Shown: positions 8,754-16,461 of the stretch, piece after piece
Layout of the letters: every line of letters starts with the position of its first letter
Numbering within the stretch: the stretch's first letter is position 1
DNA from: an uncultured Lachnospiraceae bacterium
GTDB lineage: Bacteria > Bacillota > Clostridia > Lachnospirales > Lachnospiraceae
Direction of reading: 5' to 3'
NCBI GenBank assembly: GCA_947589175.1
Contig: CANPZR010000003.1
Span: forward strand, 1 to 39,074
Length of the DNA stretch: 39,074 nt
The notes under the pieces: generated by a model
What the model saw: the letters and a program-made list of their open reading frames with translations, nothing else
Database searches by the model: none
Told to the model about the DNA's origin: nothing
Made by a program: the position numbers and the translations under genes

Positions 8754-10391
8754 ATGAAAAAAGTAAAATATGTATTTCGTTTTTTGATGGTACTCAGCAT
8801 AGTGTGCGCGGCAGCGGTTTTCTCTGGGGAAAAGGCTGACGCAAGAACGGTTTTCGATACGGAGGCGGATGATTCGTTTGACACAGCTACAGCAATTAAT
8901 TTGGGTGATTCCATAAACGGAGGGATTACGGAGACAGATGATCTGGATAACTATAGGTTTCAGCTCACGAGTGCTGGCAAGGTGTCGCTGGATATAACGT
9001 CTTACATGAGATATTATTGCATTAAAGTTTTTGATTCAGCAGGAGAGGAAGTCTGGTACACAGATAATAATTATTGGAATGACTCGGTAAAATATCGCAG
9101 TGATTCGTATGAAATGTATCTGGAAAAAGGCATCTATTATATGGAGATAAATGGGTATAGGAAAAGCGATTATGATAAATCAACCGGAACCTATGAGTGC
9201 AGTACGGCGTTTGAGTCCTCCCGGACAACCAATAAGGAAAATGATAATTCCTTTACATCTGCTAATGATATTGTTTTTGGCAATAGTTTTACCGGACAGA
9301 TTTCCATTAATGACAATTATGATACATATAAGTTTATTTTACCTGAGACAGGAAACATTGCAGTCGATATGACTTCCTATATGCCATATTACTGTATTAA
9401 AGTTTTTGATTCAGCAGGAGAGGAAGTCTGGTACACGGATAATAATTATTGGAATGATTCGGTAAAATATCGAAGTGATTCCTATGAAATGTATTTGGAA
9501 AAAGGCACCTATTATGTGGAGATAAATGGGTATAGGAAGAGCGATTATGATAAATCAACCGGTAAATATGATTGTAGTCTATCCTTTGCTTCATCCGATA
9601 CATCTTTTGAGGGCGACGACAATTCATTTGATACGGCTAAAAATTTATCGTGGAATAGATCCTATACCGGACAGATTTCCATCAATGATAATTACGACAA
9701 TTATAAATTCTCTGTGCCGGCAAATAAGAGCATAGCTATTGATATAACGTCTTATATGCGATATTACTGCATAATCATTCGCGATTCTGACGGCAAGGAT
9801 GTTTGGTATACAGATAATAATGAATGGAACAGCAATGTAAATTATAGAAAGGACGTCCATAATATTACGCTGAGCGCTGGCACCTATTATATGGAGATAA
9901 ATGGATATAGAAAGAGTGATTATGATAAATCAACCGGCAAATACATATTTTCGATAAGCGAGCTGAATCAATCCAATTGCGTTCACGATTACAAGGAAAC
10001 AACGGTGGATCCTACTTATTTAAAGAAAGGCTATACCATTTTCCAATGTGAAAAGTGCGGCGATACTTACAAAGGCAATTATGTGGCTAAGTTAAAATTG
10101 GGACAGAGCAGTATTGACACATACTATTCTTATACAGAAAAAAGAGTAATCCGGCTGCGCTGGAGTACCGTGAGCGATGCTTCCGGGTATCAGGTTCGGT
10201 GGTGCCGCAAGAAGGCCATGAAGAAGAATGTTAAGTCGGGAAAATTGAAAGGACAGGATACTTACAGCGGCGTTATTTCGCATCTTTCAAGAAAGAAAAA
10301 TTATTATGTGCAGGTTCGCGCCTACAAAAAAATCGGTAAAAAGGTAGTTTATGGGGACTGGTCTGAAAAAGTGAAATTCAGGACAAAATAG
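8754..10391 (+). CDS. Secreted protein with three PPC-like repeats, a Cys-pair module and C-terminal FN3
   Basis: ATG 8754 is chosen because a GGAG motif lies 6 bases upstream and a signal peptide follows at once (KKVKYVFRFLMVLSIVCAAAVFSG). Three repeats of about 120-130 residues then occur (about 35-155, 160-285, 290-405). Each opens with DDSFDTA or a close variant and has a D.YRF or YKF core, as in bacterial pre-peptidase C-terminal (PPC-like) beta domains. After the repeats comes a short module with HDY...QCEKCGDTYKG, whose Cys-x2-Cys could bind metal, and a fibronectin type III-like domain (SDASGYQVRW to YYVQVRAYKK) at the end. No protease domain is present, so the PPC repeats stand alone as binding modules. 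It forms a probable unit with the following gene (67-base gap). The role is unknown beyond extracellular binding. Confidence 0.8.
   Translation: MKKVKYVFRFLMVLSIVCAAAVFSGEKADARTVFDTEADDSFDTATAINLGDSINGGITETDDLDNYRFQLTSAGKVSLDITSYMRYYCIKVFDSAGEEVWYTDNNYWNDSVKYRSDSYEMYLEKGIYYMEINGYRKSDYDKSTGTYECSTAFESSRTTNKENDNSFTSANDIVFGNSFTGQISINDNYDTYKFILPETGNIAVDMTSYMPYYCIKVFDSAGEEVWYTDNNYWNDSVKYRSDSYEMYLEKGTYYVEINGYRKSDYDKSTGKYDCSLSFASSDTSFEGDDNSFDTAKNLSWNRSYTGQISINDNYDNYKFSVPANKSIAIDITSYMRYYCIIIRDSDGKDVWYTDNNEWNSNVNYRKDVHNITLSAGTYYMEINGYRKSDYDKSTGKYIFSISELNQSNCVHDYKETTVDPTYLKKGYTIFQCEKCGDTYKGNYVAKLKLGQSSIDTYYSYTEKRVIRLRWSTVSDASGYQVRWCRKKAMKKNVKSGKLKGQDTYSGVISHLSRKKNYYVQVRAYKKIGKKVVYGDWSEKVKFRTK
8872..9955 (+). 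repeat. Three long intragenic repeats encoding PPC-like domains
   Basis: Copies begin near 8872, 9240 and 9625. The first two are nearly identical over about 150 bases (around 9009-9180 and 9390-9560, sharing for example TTTTTGATTCAGCAGGAGAG). The third has diverged (DGKDVWYTDNNEWNSNVNY). The near-identity of the first two indicates a recent internal duplication or gene conversion, and makes the locus prone to copy-number change. Confidence 0.85.
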
Positions 10392-10458
10392 TCTTGCGTA
10401 AACGCGGCATTGTAATTTATGGATTTTATGAAAGTATATTTTTAAAGGAGAGAGATCT

Positions 10459-12141
10459 ATGAAGAGCATTGTGAAGACTTTAGTGTTTGCATTTATGCTG
10501 TGCGCGTTTTCTTTTGTGGGAGCTAAGGAAGCAAAAGCATTTGATTATAACATAAGCATGACTCCTGTTACGGACAGCCAGGGAAATGTCGGGACAGGTT
10601 ATGGGTATTCAGGGCAGAAGACATATTTTAATATATGGGATGAAACAGAAAGCGATGAAATAGAGGAAGTCACCTTAAATATTTATAAGGATGATGTACT
10701 TTATTATGATGAATCTGTGAAGATTATATCTTATACGAATTATGCCAATATTGAATTTGTCCTCTATGAAACGGGTGAATATACATATACTGTTTATGGT
10801 GAATATACAGATGGCAGTACATTTAACAGATATGGCAGTTTTTATATTTACACCGATGACTATAGCAGCGACTATGACAGCAGCCAGGATCAAGATCAGG
10901 ACCAGAATCAGGATAATGATAAAGAAGAAGCTTCCATCATATCTTCGCCCGATGCAAGAAGCGTGGAGGTGGGCTCACCTACTACTTTTACGGTAGAAGC
11001 AACAGGATCCGGTCTGACTTATCAATGGTGGTATAACAACGACGGCTCTACTACTTCGGGGCAAAAGATTGACGGAGCGACAAGCAGCAGCTATACTATA
11101 TCGGCTTCGGATATGACAGCCGAGTGTAATGGGAGGTATTACCTGTGTACTATATCGACGGATGAGGGAGAGTTTTTGAGGTCGGTTCCCGCCAAGCTGA
11201 CGGTTTACAGGACAATTACCTACGATGCAAATGGCGGAACCGGCGCGCCGTCGAGTCAGAGTGAGGAATGCGGCCAGTATATTATAATAAGTACAATAAA
11301 ACCTGTAAGATTGGGATATACCTTTTTGGGGTGGTCCACAAGCAGCACGGCTCTCACGGCGGATTCTGATTACAGGATTGGTTACGGGTATGGCGGAGAT
11401 GAGAGTGTGACGTTGTACGCTGTGTGGAGCTATAACTCCTCGTATGACAATTCGGATGATTATGATAATTCGGATAACTCGAATAATTCAGATAACTCGG
11501 ATAGCTCAGATAATTATGACGATTATGATGATTATGACGATTACGATGATTATGATGATTCGGATACAGATGAAGCGTTGAAGGCTAGCATTTATGTTAC
11601 AAATGGCGGGAAAAAAGGTCTCACCAAAACATTGGGTACAAAGAAATTTGATTTGAATGCCAGCACAGACAGTGACGGCACAATGACATATTCATCCTCT
11701 AACAGCAAAGTAGCTACAGTAGACAAGTACGGAACTGTTAAGATAAAAGGATATGGCAAAGCAACGATTACGATTAAAGTTTCAGCTACCGGGTCATATA
11801 AGGCAGTGACAAAAAAAGTAAAGTTGAATATCCTGCCGGACAAAGTGCAGAGCTTTAATGTAAAATCAAAGAAGGTCGGAAGAGCAACATGTACATGGAA
11901 GAAAAAATCAATATCGGGGGCAAACTGTCAAATCCAGATATCACCATCTTCCCGTTTTCCTAAACCATATAGAGTAACAAAGCATAAAAAAAATCCATTG
12001 TTAAAAATGGGAGGCGTTAAAGATATAGATGTAAAAAAATTATCTAAGAAAACGGTATATTTTCGAGCCAGAGTGGTAGTAAAAAAGGCAGGTAAAACAT
12101 ACAAGAGCGAGTGGGTTGTAAAAAAGATAAGAATAAAATAA
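10459..12141 (+). CDS. Secreted multi-domain protein: Ig-like, InlB-type repeat, Asp/Tyr linker, BIG2, FN3-like
   Basis: This 560-residue protein has a Sec signal peptide (KSIVKTLVFAFMLCAFSFVGA). In order, it carries an N-terminal beta domain, a short Asp/Gln-rich linker (DQDQDQNQDND), and an Ig-like domain (about residues 155-250: VEVGSPTTFTVEATGSGLTY, YYLCTISTDEGE, two cysteines). These are followed by a Listeria-Bacteroides/InlB B-type repeat (TYDANGGTGAPSS to LGYTFLGWST and VTLYAVW, about 255-325) and a highly acidic DN/DS then DYDD-repeat linker. A BIG2-like domain (SSSNSKVATVDKYGTVKIKGYG) and a basic C-terminal FN3-like domain ending in KKIRIK close the protein. The set resembles clostridial adhesins. 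No sortase signal is seen. Strongly acidic and strongly basic segments in one chain suggest ionic surface binding, which is inference. Confidence 0.8.
   Translation: MKSIVKTLVFAFMLCAFSFVGAKEAKAFDYNISMTPVTDSQGNVGTGYGYSGQKTYFNIWDETESDEIEEVTLNIYKDDVLYYDESVKIISYTNYANIEFVLYETGEYTYTVYGEYTDGSTFNRYGSFYIYTDDYSSDYDSSQDQDQDQNQDNDKEEASIISSPDARSVEVGSPTTFTVEATGSGLTYQWWYNNDGSTTSGQKIDGATSSSYTISASDMTAECNGRYYLCTISTDEGEFLRSVPAKLTVYRTITYDANGGTGAPSSQSEECGQYIIISTIKPVRLGYTFLGWSTSSTALTADSDYRIGYGYGGDESVTLYAVWSYNSSYDNSDDYDNSDNSNNSDNSDSSDNYDDYDDYDDYDDYDDSDTDEALKASIYVTNGGKKGLTKTLGTKKFDLNASTDSDGTMTYSSSNSKVATVDKYGTVKIKGYGKATITIKVSATGSYKAVTKKVKLNILPDKVQSFNVKSKKVGRATCTWKKKSISGANCQIQISPSSRFPKPYRVTKHKKNPLLKMGGVKDIDVKKLSKKTVYFRARVVVKKAGKTYKSEWVVKKIRIK
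11452..11569 (+). repeat. Low-complexity tandem repeat coding for Asp/Asn/Ser then (Asp-Tyr-Asp) linker
   Basis: Triplet-phased repeats of GATAAYTCG-type units change into 9-base units of the form GAYGATTAT. They encode SDNSDN and then DYDDYDDYDD. Slippage would change the linker length without breaking the frame. Confidence 0.8.
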
Positions 12142-12159
12142 TAAAGGAAACCGATTATT

Positions 12160-12927
12160 ATGAAAATATCTATAGCGGCTGTTACCAACAAGGGAAATGT
12201 GCGAGAAAATAATGAAGACACCTATTGTATTTCGAATCGGTCGCTGTCCTGCGGAGAAGAAGCCAAATCTGACTACTATGAAGCATTAGATACGGGCAGT
12301 GGTATTCAGATTGGCGTTTTTGACGGCATGGGTGGTCTGAATGGCAGTGAGGTAGCGTCTTCTATTGCTGCCAACCGGCTATACGAATTATCGGCAGATG
12401 AAAAATTTCAAAAACCGGCGGATCTTATTGTTGATATTAATAACAGGGTCTGCCGGGAAATGATGAGCAGAAAAAATCAGTTTGGAAGCACGGCAACGGT
12501 AGTCTCTATTGGGGATGGATTTTTAGAAATAGCGAACGTGGGCGACAGTCGGTGCTTCCTGCTGAGAAATGAAAAAATGACTCAGATTTCTGAGGATCAT
12601 ACGGAGGCTGAGTTGCTCAGAAGGATAGGTATGGAAGCAGAGCTGGGCAGCAAGAAGACAAACAGCGAGAATGTATTGACTCAATATCTGGGTGTACCGG
12701 CGGACGAATTTGAAATTGAGCCCCATGAAGAAAGAATGAGTATTGTAGCGCAGGATATCATACTGATTAGCAGCGACGGTCTGACGGGGATGGTTGCGGA
12801 AGAGGAGATCCGACAGATATTATCCGATACGGGTTTGCTTGTGGAAAAAAGAGACCAGTTATTAGAGGAAGCGCTTGCAAACGGCGGAAGAGATAATGTG
12901 ACCATTGTTCTTATAGAGATTTTATAA
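12160..12927 (+). CDS. PP2C-family serine/threonine phosphatase (PrpC/Stp-like)
   Basis: This metal-dependent phosphatase removes phosphate from Ser/Thr and counteracts the Hanks kinases encoded immediately downstream. The 255 residues match bacterial PrpC/Stp (about 240-255). Visible motifs are VRENNEDTY (residues 14-22, metal-binding Asp20), GVFDGMGG (52-59, Asp55 and Gly56), FGSTATVVSI, NVGDSRCFLLRN followed by ISEDHTEAE, SSDGLTGMV and the final GGRDNVTIVLIEI containing the C-terminal metal-binding Asp. There is no membrane segment. It lies 18 bases after the previous gene and 23 bases before the first kinase, so phosphatase and kinases are likely co-transcribed. Confidence 0.95.
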   Translation: MKISIAAVTNKGNVRENNEDTYCISNRSLSCGEEAKSDYYEALDTGSGIQIGVFDGMGGLNGSEVASSIAANRLYELSADEKFQKPADLIVDINNRVCREMMSRKNQFGSTATVVSIGDGFLEIANVGDSRCFLLRNEKMTQISEDHTEAELLRRIGMEAELGSKKTNSENVLTQYLGVPADEFEIEPHEERMSIVAQDIILISSDGLTGMVAEEEIRQILSDTGLLVEKRDQLLEEALANGGRDNVTIVLIEIL

Positions 12928-12950
12928 TCACAAAAAAGGACTGAAAATAT

Positions 12951-15095
12951 ATGATAGGTGAAAATTTTCAAGGGTGGACAGTTAAGGAGCTGATTGGCGA
13001 GGGTTCCTTTGGAAAAGTCTACCGAATTGAAAAGGAAGAGTTTGGATATACATATAAGTCTGCGCTTAAAATAATAGACGTCCCACAGAGCCAGTCGGAC
13101 GTGAAATTCATAAAAAACGAGGGAATGTCCGCGGAAAATGTCACAAGCTATTTTCAGGGAATGGTCGAAAAGATTGTGGAAGAGTTTGCGCTGATGTCCC
13201 AGCTGAGAGGGAACTCTAATATTGTAAGTTATGAAGACCATGTGGTAGAAAAGAAGGACAATGAGTTCGGATGGCGTATTTATATCCGCATGGAGCTGCT
13301 TACACCTTTGTATGAATATGTAAATCAGCATGGATTAACACAGAAAGAAATAGTTAAGCTGGGAATCGATATCTGCAAGGGACTGGAAGTATGCAAAAAA
13401 CTAAATATTATTCACCGGGATATTAAACCGGAGAATATATTTATTTCGCCAGTTGGCGACTTTAAATTGGGCGATTTTGGAATTGCCCGCGAGCTGGAAC
13501 ATACGGCTGCCGGATTATCCCGAGTGGGAACGAAGAATTACATGGCGCCGGAAGTGTCAAAAGGAGACGAATATAATTCGACAGTAGATATTTATTCCCT
13601 GGGGATTGTGCTGTACCGCTTTTTGAATGATAACCGGCTTCCGTTCATGCCTCCTGCTCCCCAGCCCATTAAATATTCGGATCAGGATCAGGCTTTTGCT
13701 ATGCGTTTTTCAGGGCAGACGATGCCTGCTCCATCAAGGGCTAACAGAGAACTGGCAGATATTATTTTAAAGGCGTGTGCTTACCTGCCTTCTGATCGAT
13801 ATGCGCTGCCCGGAGATATGCGCGAAGCGTTAGAGCAGTTAAAGATGGGTGAGGATATGTCGAGGGTGGTTCTCATGCCGGAAAAGGATGGGGAGGAAGT
13901 GCCTTTAGGGAGTGGAACGACGGAAGGCTCGTCTGATGAGACGGAAGATAAGACTAGAGGGCTCTTTCATTCCGGGAATCAGGTGACAGATAAGGATGAT
14001 ACAGATCAGACAGTGGCGGTTCCTCATGAAATAGGAGTAACGAATGGTGAGGACAGTACAGAAATTATCAAACATAAAGCACCGCCAGAAGAAAAACCGT
14101 TGCCGCCGAAAAAAACAAAAAGTCCTACAGGAAAAAAAATAAAAAAATTTTACATTGCGGGGGCTGCCTGTCTGGGAGCTATATGTCTGTTGGTTGTTGG
14201 TCTTTTTGTCATGAATTCCAGTAATAAAAAGGAAGAGACAACTCAAACAGGCAATGCCGCAAATGCTTCACCTGCTGCTGTTTCATCAGGATCTGTTGAT
14301 GAAGTGAAACAGGATGACTATTTTGCCAGAATTGAAAAGCAACCAGTGTTAAAGTATACATTTGATGATGCTTCTGAAGTGGATCTTACAGGGAGTAAGG
14401 CGACAGTGAAGAATGGTGTTTTGAATTTGGCTAAAAAAGAAGGAATCAGTCAACAATATTATGCAAAAATAGGGGATTTGACTAAGTATAATTTTGCCCA
14501 GGGATTTACTTGGACAGCGAATATAAAGGTAGACGATTTTCCATCTGATTCAACGTATATTATCAGTTTTGGCAATGTTAAATTAGGAGAAGATTTTTGG
14601 AGTAAAAATGAATGTTTTGAGTTCCATTATACAACTAGCTTCGATTCTATAATGAACCATTATAAAAGAAAAGGAGAGGTAAATTCTTATGGCTATTTAG
14701 GAGATGGCGGCTTGTGCTATGTAATAAATGACAATTCAAAAATAATACCCAATGGAGCTCTAATGGATGCGCCTTATGATGAAAAATGGTATGAGAATAT
14801 AATGAATCAGAAGAGATGGGACACAATTACAGTAACAGTTGATGCTAATAATAAGATGACTACCTATGTAAATGGCATAGAGGTTCAGAGGTGTACAAAT
14901 GACTCTTTTGCAGGAATTTTTTTGGCGTTAAATAGTGCAAAGAATAATTATCTTGGAAGCAGTTATTGGAATCTTGCCGACGATTTTATCGGCGCTATTG
15001 ACAATGTAGGCATTTACAATATAGCTCTCAGCGCCGAGGAAGTTAAGACCCTTGCTTCCGAATCTCCTAACGGGGATGAAGTCGGTGGTGAATAG
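12951..15095 (+). CDS. Transmembrane Hanks-type Ser/Thr kinase with extracellular LamG-like domain
   Basis: The 714-residue receptor kinase has an N-terminal catalytic domain (about 1-295). It shows a Gly loop GEGSFGKV (16-23), Lys40 in ALKII, HRDIKPEN with catalytic Asp157, DFG with Asp175, and GTKNYMAPE. An acidic and Thr-rich juxtamembrane stretch follows, then one membrane helix (about 399-421, FYIAGAACLGAICLLVVGLFV) and an outer region. The outer region, about 463-705, resembles a concanavalin/LamG jelly roll (LKYTFDDASEVDLTGS, WDTITVTVDANNKMTTYVNG, GAIDNVGIYNIALSAEEV). That fold often binds sugars or proteins, so this may be a sensor of wall glycan or a secreted ligand; the ligand is inference. 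PASTA domains are the usual sensor in such kinases, so a LamG sensor is uncommon. The neighbouring PP2C, paralogous kinases and FHA protein suggest one phospho-signalling circuit. Confidence 0.93.
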   Translation: MIGENFQGWTVKELIGEGSFGKVYRIEKEEFGYTYKSALKIIDVPQSQSDVKFIKNEGMSAENVTSYFQGMVEKIVEEFALMSQLRGNSNIVSYEDHVVEKKDNEFGWRIYIRMELLTPLYEYVNQHGLTQKEIVKLGIDICKGLEVCKKLNIIHRDIKPENIFISPVGDFKLGDFGIARELEHTAAGLSRVGTKNYMAPEVSKGDEYNSTVDIYSLGIVLYRFLNDNRLPFMPPAPQPIKYSDQDQAFAMRFSGQTMPAPSRANRELADIILKACAYLPSDRYALPGDMREALEQLKMGEDMSRVVLMPEKDGEEVPLGSGTTEGSSDETEDKTRGLFHSGNQVTDKDDTDQTVAVPHEIGVTNGEDSTEIIKHKAPPEEKPLPPKKTKSPTGKKIKKFYIAGAACLGAICLLVVGLFVMNSSNKKEETTQTGNAANASPAAVSSGSVDEVKQDDYFARIEKQPVLKYTFDDASEVDLTGSKATVKNGVLNLAKKEGISQQYYAKIGDLTKYNFAQGFTWTANIKVDDFPSDSTYIISFGNVKLGEDFWSKNECFEFHYTTSFDSIMNHYKRKGEVNSYGYLGDGGLCYVINDNSKIIPNGALMDAPYDEKWYENIMNQKRWDTITVTVDANNKMTTYVNGIEVQRCTNDSFAGIFLALNSAKNNYLGSSYWNLADDFIGAIDNVGIYNIALSAEEVKTLASESPNGDEVGGE

Positions 15096-15164
15096 GAGGA
15101 AACCATTATAGATAAAAAATTTAAAAATAAAGGATTATACTAAAAAAGGAATGAAAAGTAGGAT

Positions 15165-16157
15165 ATGATTGGCGAAAATTTTCAAAGATGGACAGTTAAG
15201 GAGTTGATTGGCACAGGATCCTTTGGGAAGGTCTATAGAATTGAGAGGGAAGAGTTTGGTAACATCTACGAGGCGGCTCTGAAAGTAATAAACATCCCAC
15301 AGAATCAGTCGGAAGTAGATTCATATGTGAAGGAGGGAATGTCGGAAGAAGATGTCACGATTTATTTTCATGGAATGGTTGAAAAAATCGTTGAAGAGTT
15401 TGCCTTGATGTCCAAATTGAATGGGAACTCTTATAATATCGTAAGCTATGAGGATTGCATGGTAGAAGAGAAGAAAAACGAGTTTGGATGGCGCATCTAT
15501 ATTCGTATGGAGTTGCTTACGCCTATGTATAAATATATAAATCAGCATGGACTAACACAGAAGGAAGTAGTCAAGCTGGGAATCGATATTTGCAAGGGAT
15601 TGGAATTGTGCAAGAAATTTAATATCGTTCACCGAGACATTAAACCGGACAATATATTTATCTCATCGTCTGGAGATTTCAAACTGGGAGATTTTGGGGT
15701 TGCCCGCGAGCTGGAACGGACGGCTGTCGGATTATCCCGAGTAGGAACGCAGAATTATATGGCGCCGGAAGTGTCTAAGGGGCTGGAATACAATTCAACG
15801 GTGGATATTTATTCTCTGGGAATTGTACTGTATCGCTTTTTAAATGACAACCGACTTCCATTTATGCCGCCTGCGCCCCAGCCTATCAAGTATTCAGATC
15901 AGGGTAGGGCTTTTACTATGCGGCTTTCAGGACAGATAATGCCTGCTCCGGCCAAGGCCAGCAAGGAACTGTCGGATATCATTTTAAAGGCGTGCGCCTA
16001 TTTGCCTTCCGACCGATATGCGTTACCTGGAGATATGCGCGAAGCGTTAGAGCAGTTAAAGATGGGTGAGAAGGAATATGAAATGGTATGGGAGGCATGG
16101 GAAATATTATGGGAGGATCCACCAATAATAATAGATGGGAGATTTGAGCATCTATGA
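15165..16157 (+). CDS. Paralogous Ser/Thr kinase, catalytic domain only (truncated copy)
   Basis: Residues 1-300 are a close copy of the upstream kinase, with intact GTGSFGKV, ALKVI, HRDIKPDN, DFGVARE and GTQNYMAPE, so the enzyme may still be active. After LEQLKMGEKEYE the sequence jumps into an unrelated-frame tail (MVWEAWEILWEDPPIIIDGRFEHL). The juxtamembrane, membrane and sensor regions are gone. The tail reads through a deletion junction into DNA that, in another frame, encodes the LamG-like domain seen in the first kinase. This is therefore a decaying paralogue: either a soluble kinase or a pseudogene. The shared tail with kinase 1 shows it once had the LamG architecture. Confidence 0.85.
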   Translation: MIGENFQRWTVKELIGTGSFGKVYRIEREEFGNIYEAALKVINIPQNQSEVDSYVKEGMSEEDVTIYFHGMVEKIVEEFALMSKLNGNSYNIVSYEDCMVEEKKNEFGWRIYIRMELLTPMYKYINQHGLTQKEVVKLGIDICKGLELCKKFNIVHRDIKPDNIFISSSGDFKLGDFGVARELERTAVGLSRVGTQNYMAPEVSKGLEYNSTVDIYSLGIVLYRFLNDNRLPFMPPAPQPIKYSDQGRAFTMRLSGQIMPAPAKASKELSDIILKACAYLPSDRYALPGDMREALEQLKMGEKEYEMVWEAWEILWEDPPIIIDGRFEHL

Positions 16158-16395
16158 TTTTTCTAAGGGATTCACGTGGACGGCAGAGGTGAGAGCAGAT
16201 GACGTTTCCGCGGATGAACCATATGGTGGCTCTTGGCTTAGCGATGAGAAGAATTTGAAGAAATGGAATACGATTATAGTGACAGTTGATTCTGATAATA
16301 AAATGGTAACCTATGTTAACGGGATAGAAATTCAGAGATACACAGACGCTTGTTTCCGAATCTCCCAACAGGGATGAAGCTAGCGAAAAATAAGT
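16135..16395 (+). pseudogene. Remnant of LamG-like sensor domain from the truncated kinase
   Basis: The frame from 16135 encodes GDLSIYDFSKGFTWTAEV, then DEPYGG and KKWNTIIVTVDSDNKMVTYV. These match pieces of the sensor domain of the kinase at 12951 (GDLTKYNFAQGFTWTANI, RWDTITVTVDANNKMTTYV). About 65 residues present in the intact copy are missing between the two pieces. A further deletion joins QRYTDA to the gene's last segment, where CTTGTTTCCGAATCTCC equals the 3' end of kinase 1 with one change but now in a shifted frame. At least three deletions have thus collapsed this copy. Confidence 0.85.
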
Positions 16396-16461
16396 GAAAA
16401 CAGAAATAGAGAAAAACCATAAGATAAAGGATTATAATTATAAAAAAGGAATGAAAAGGAT

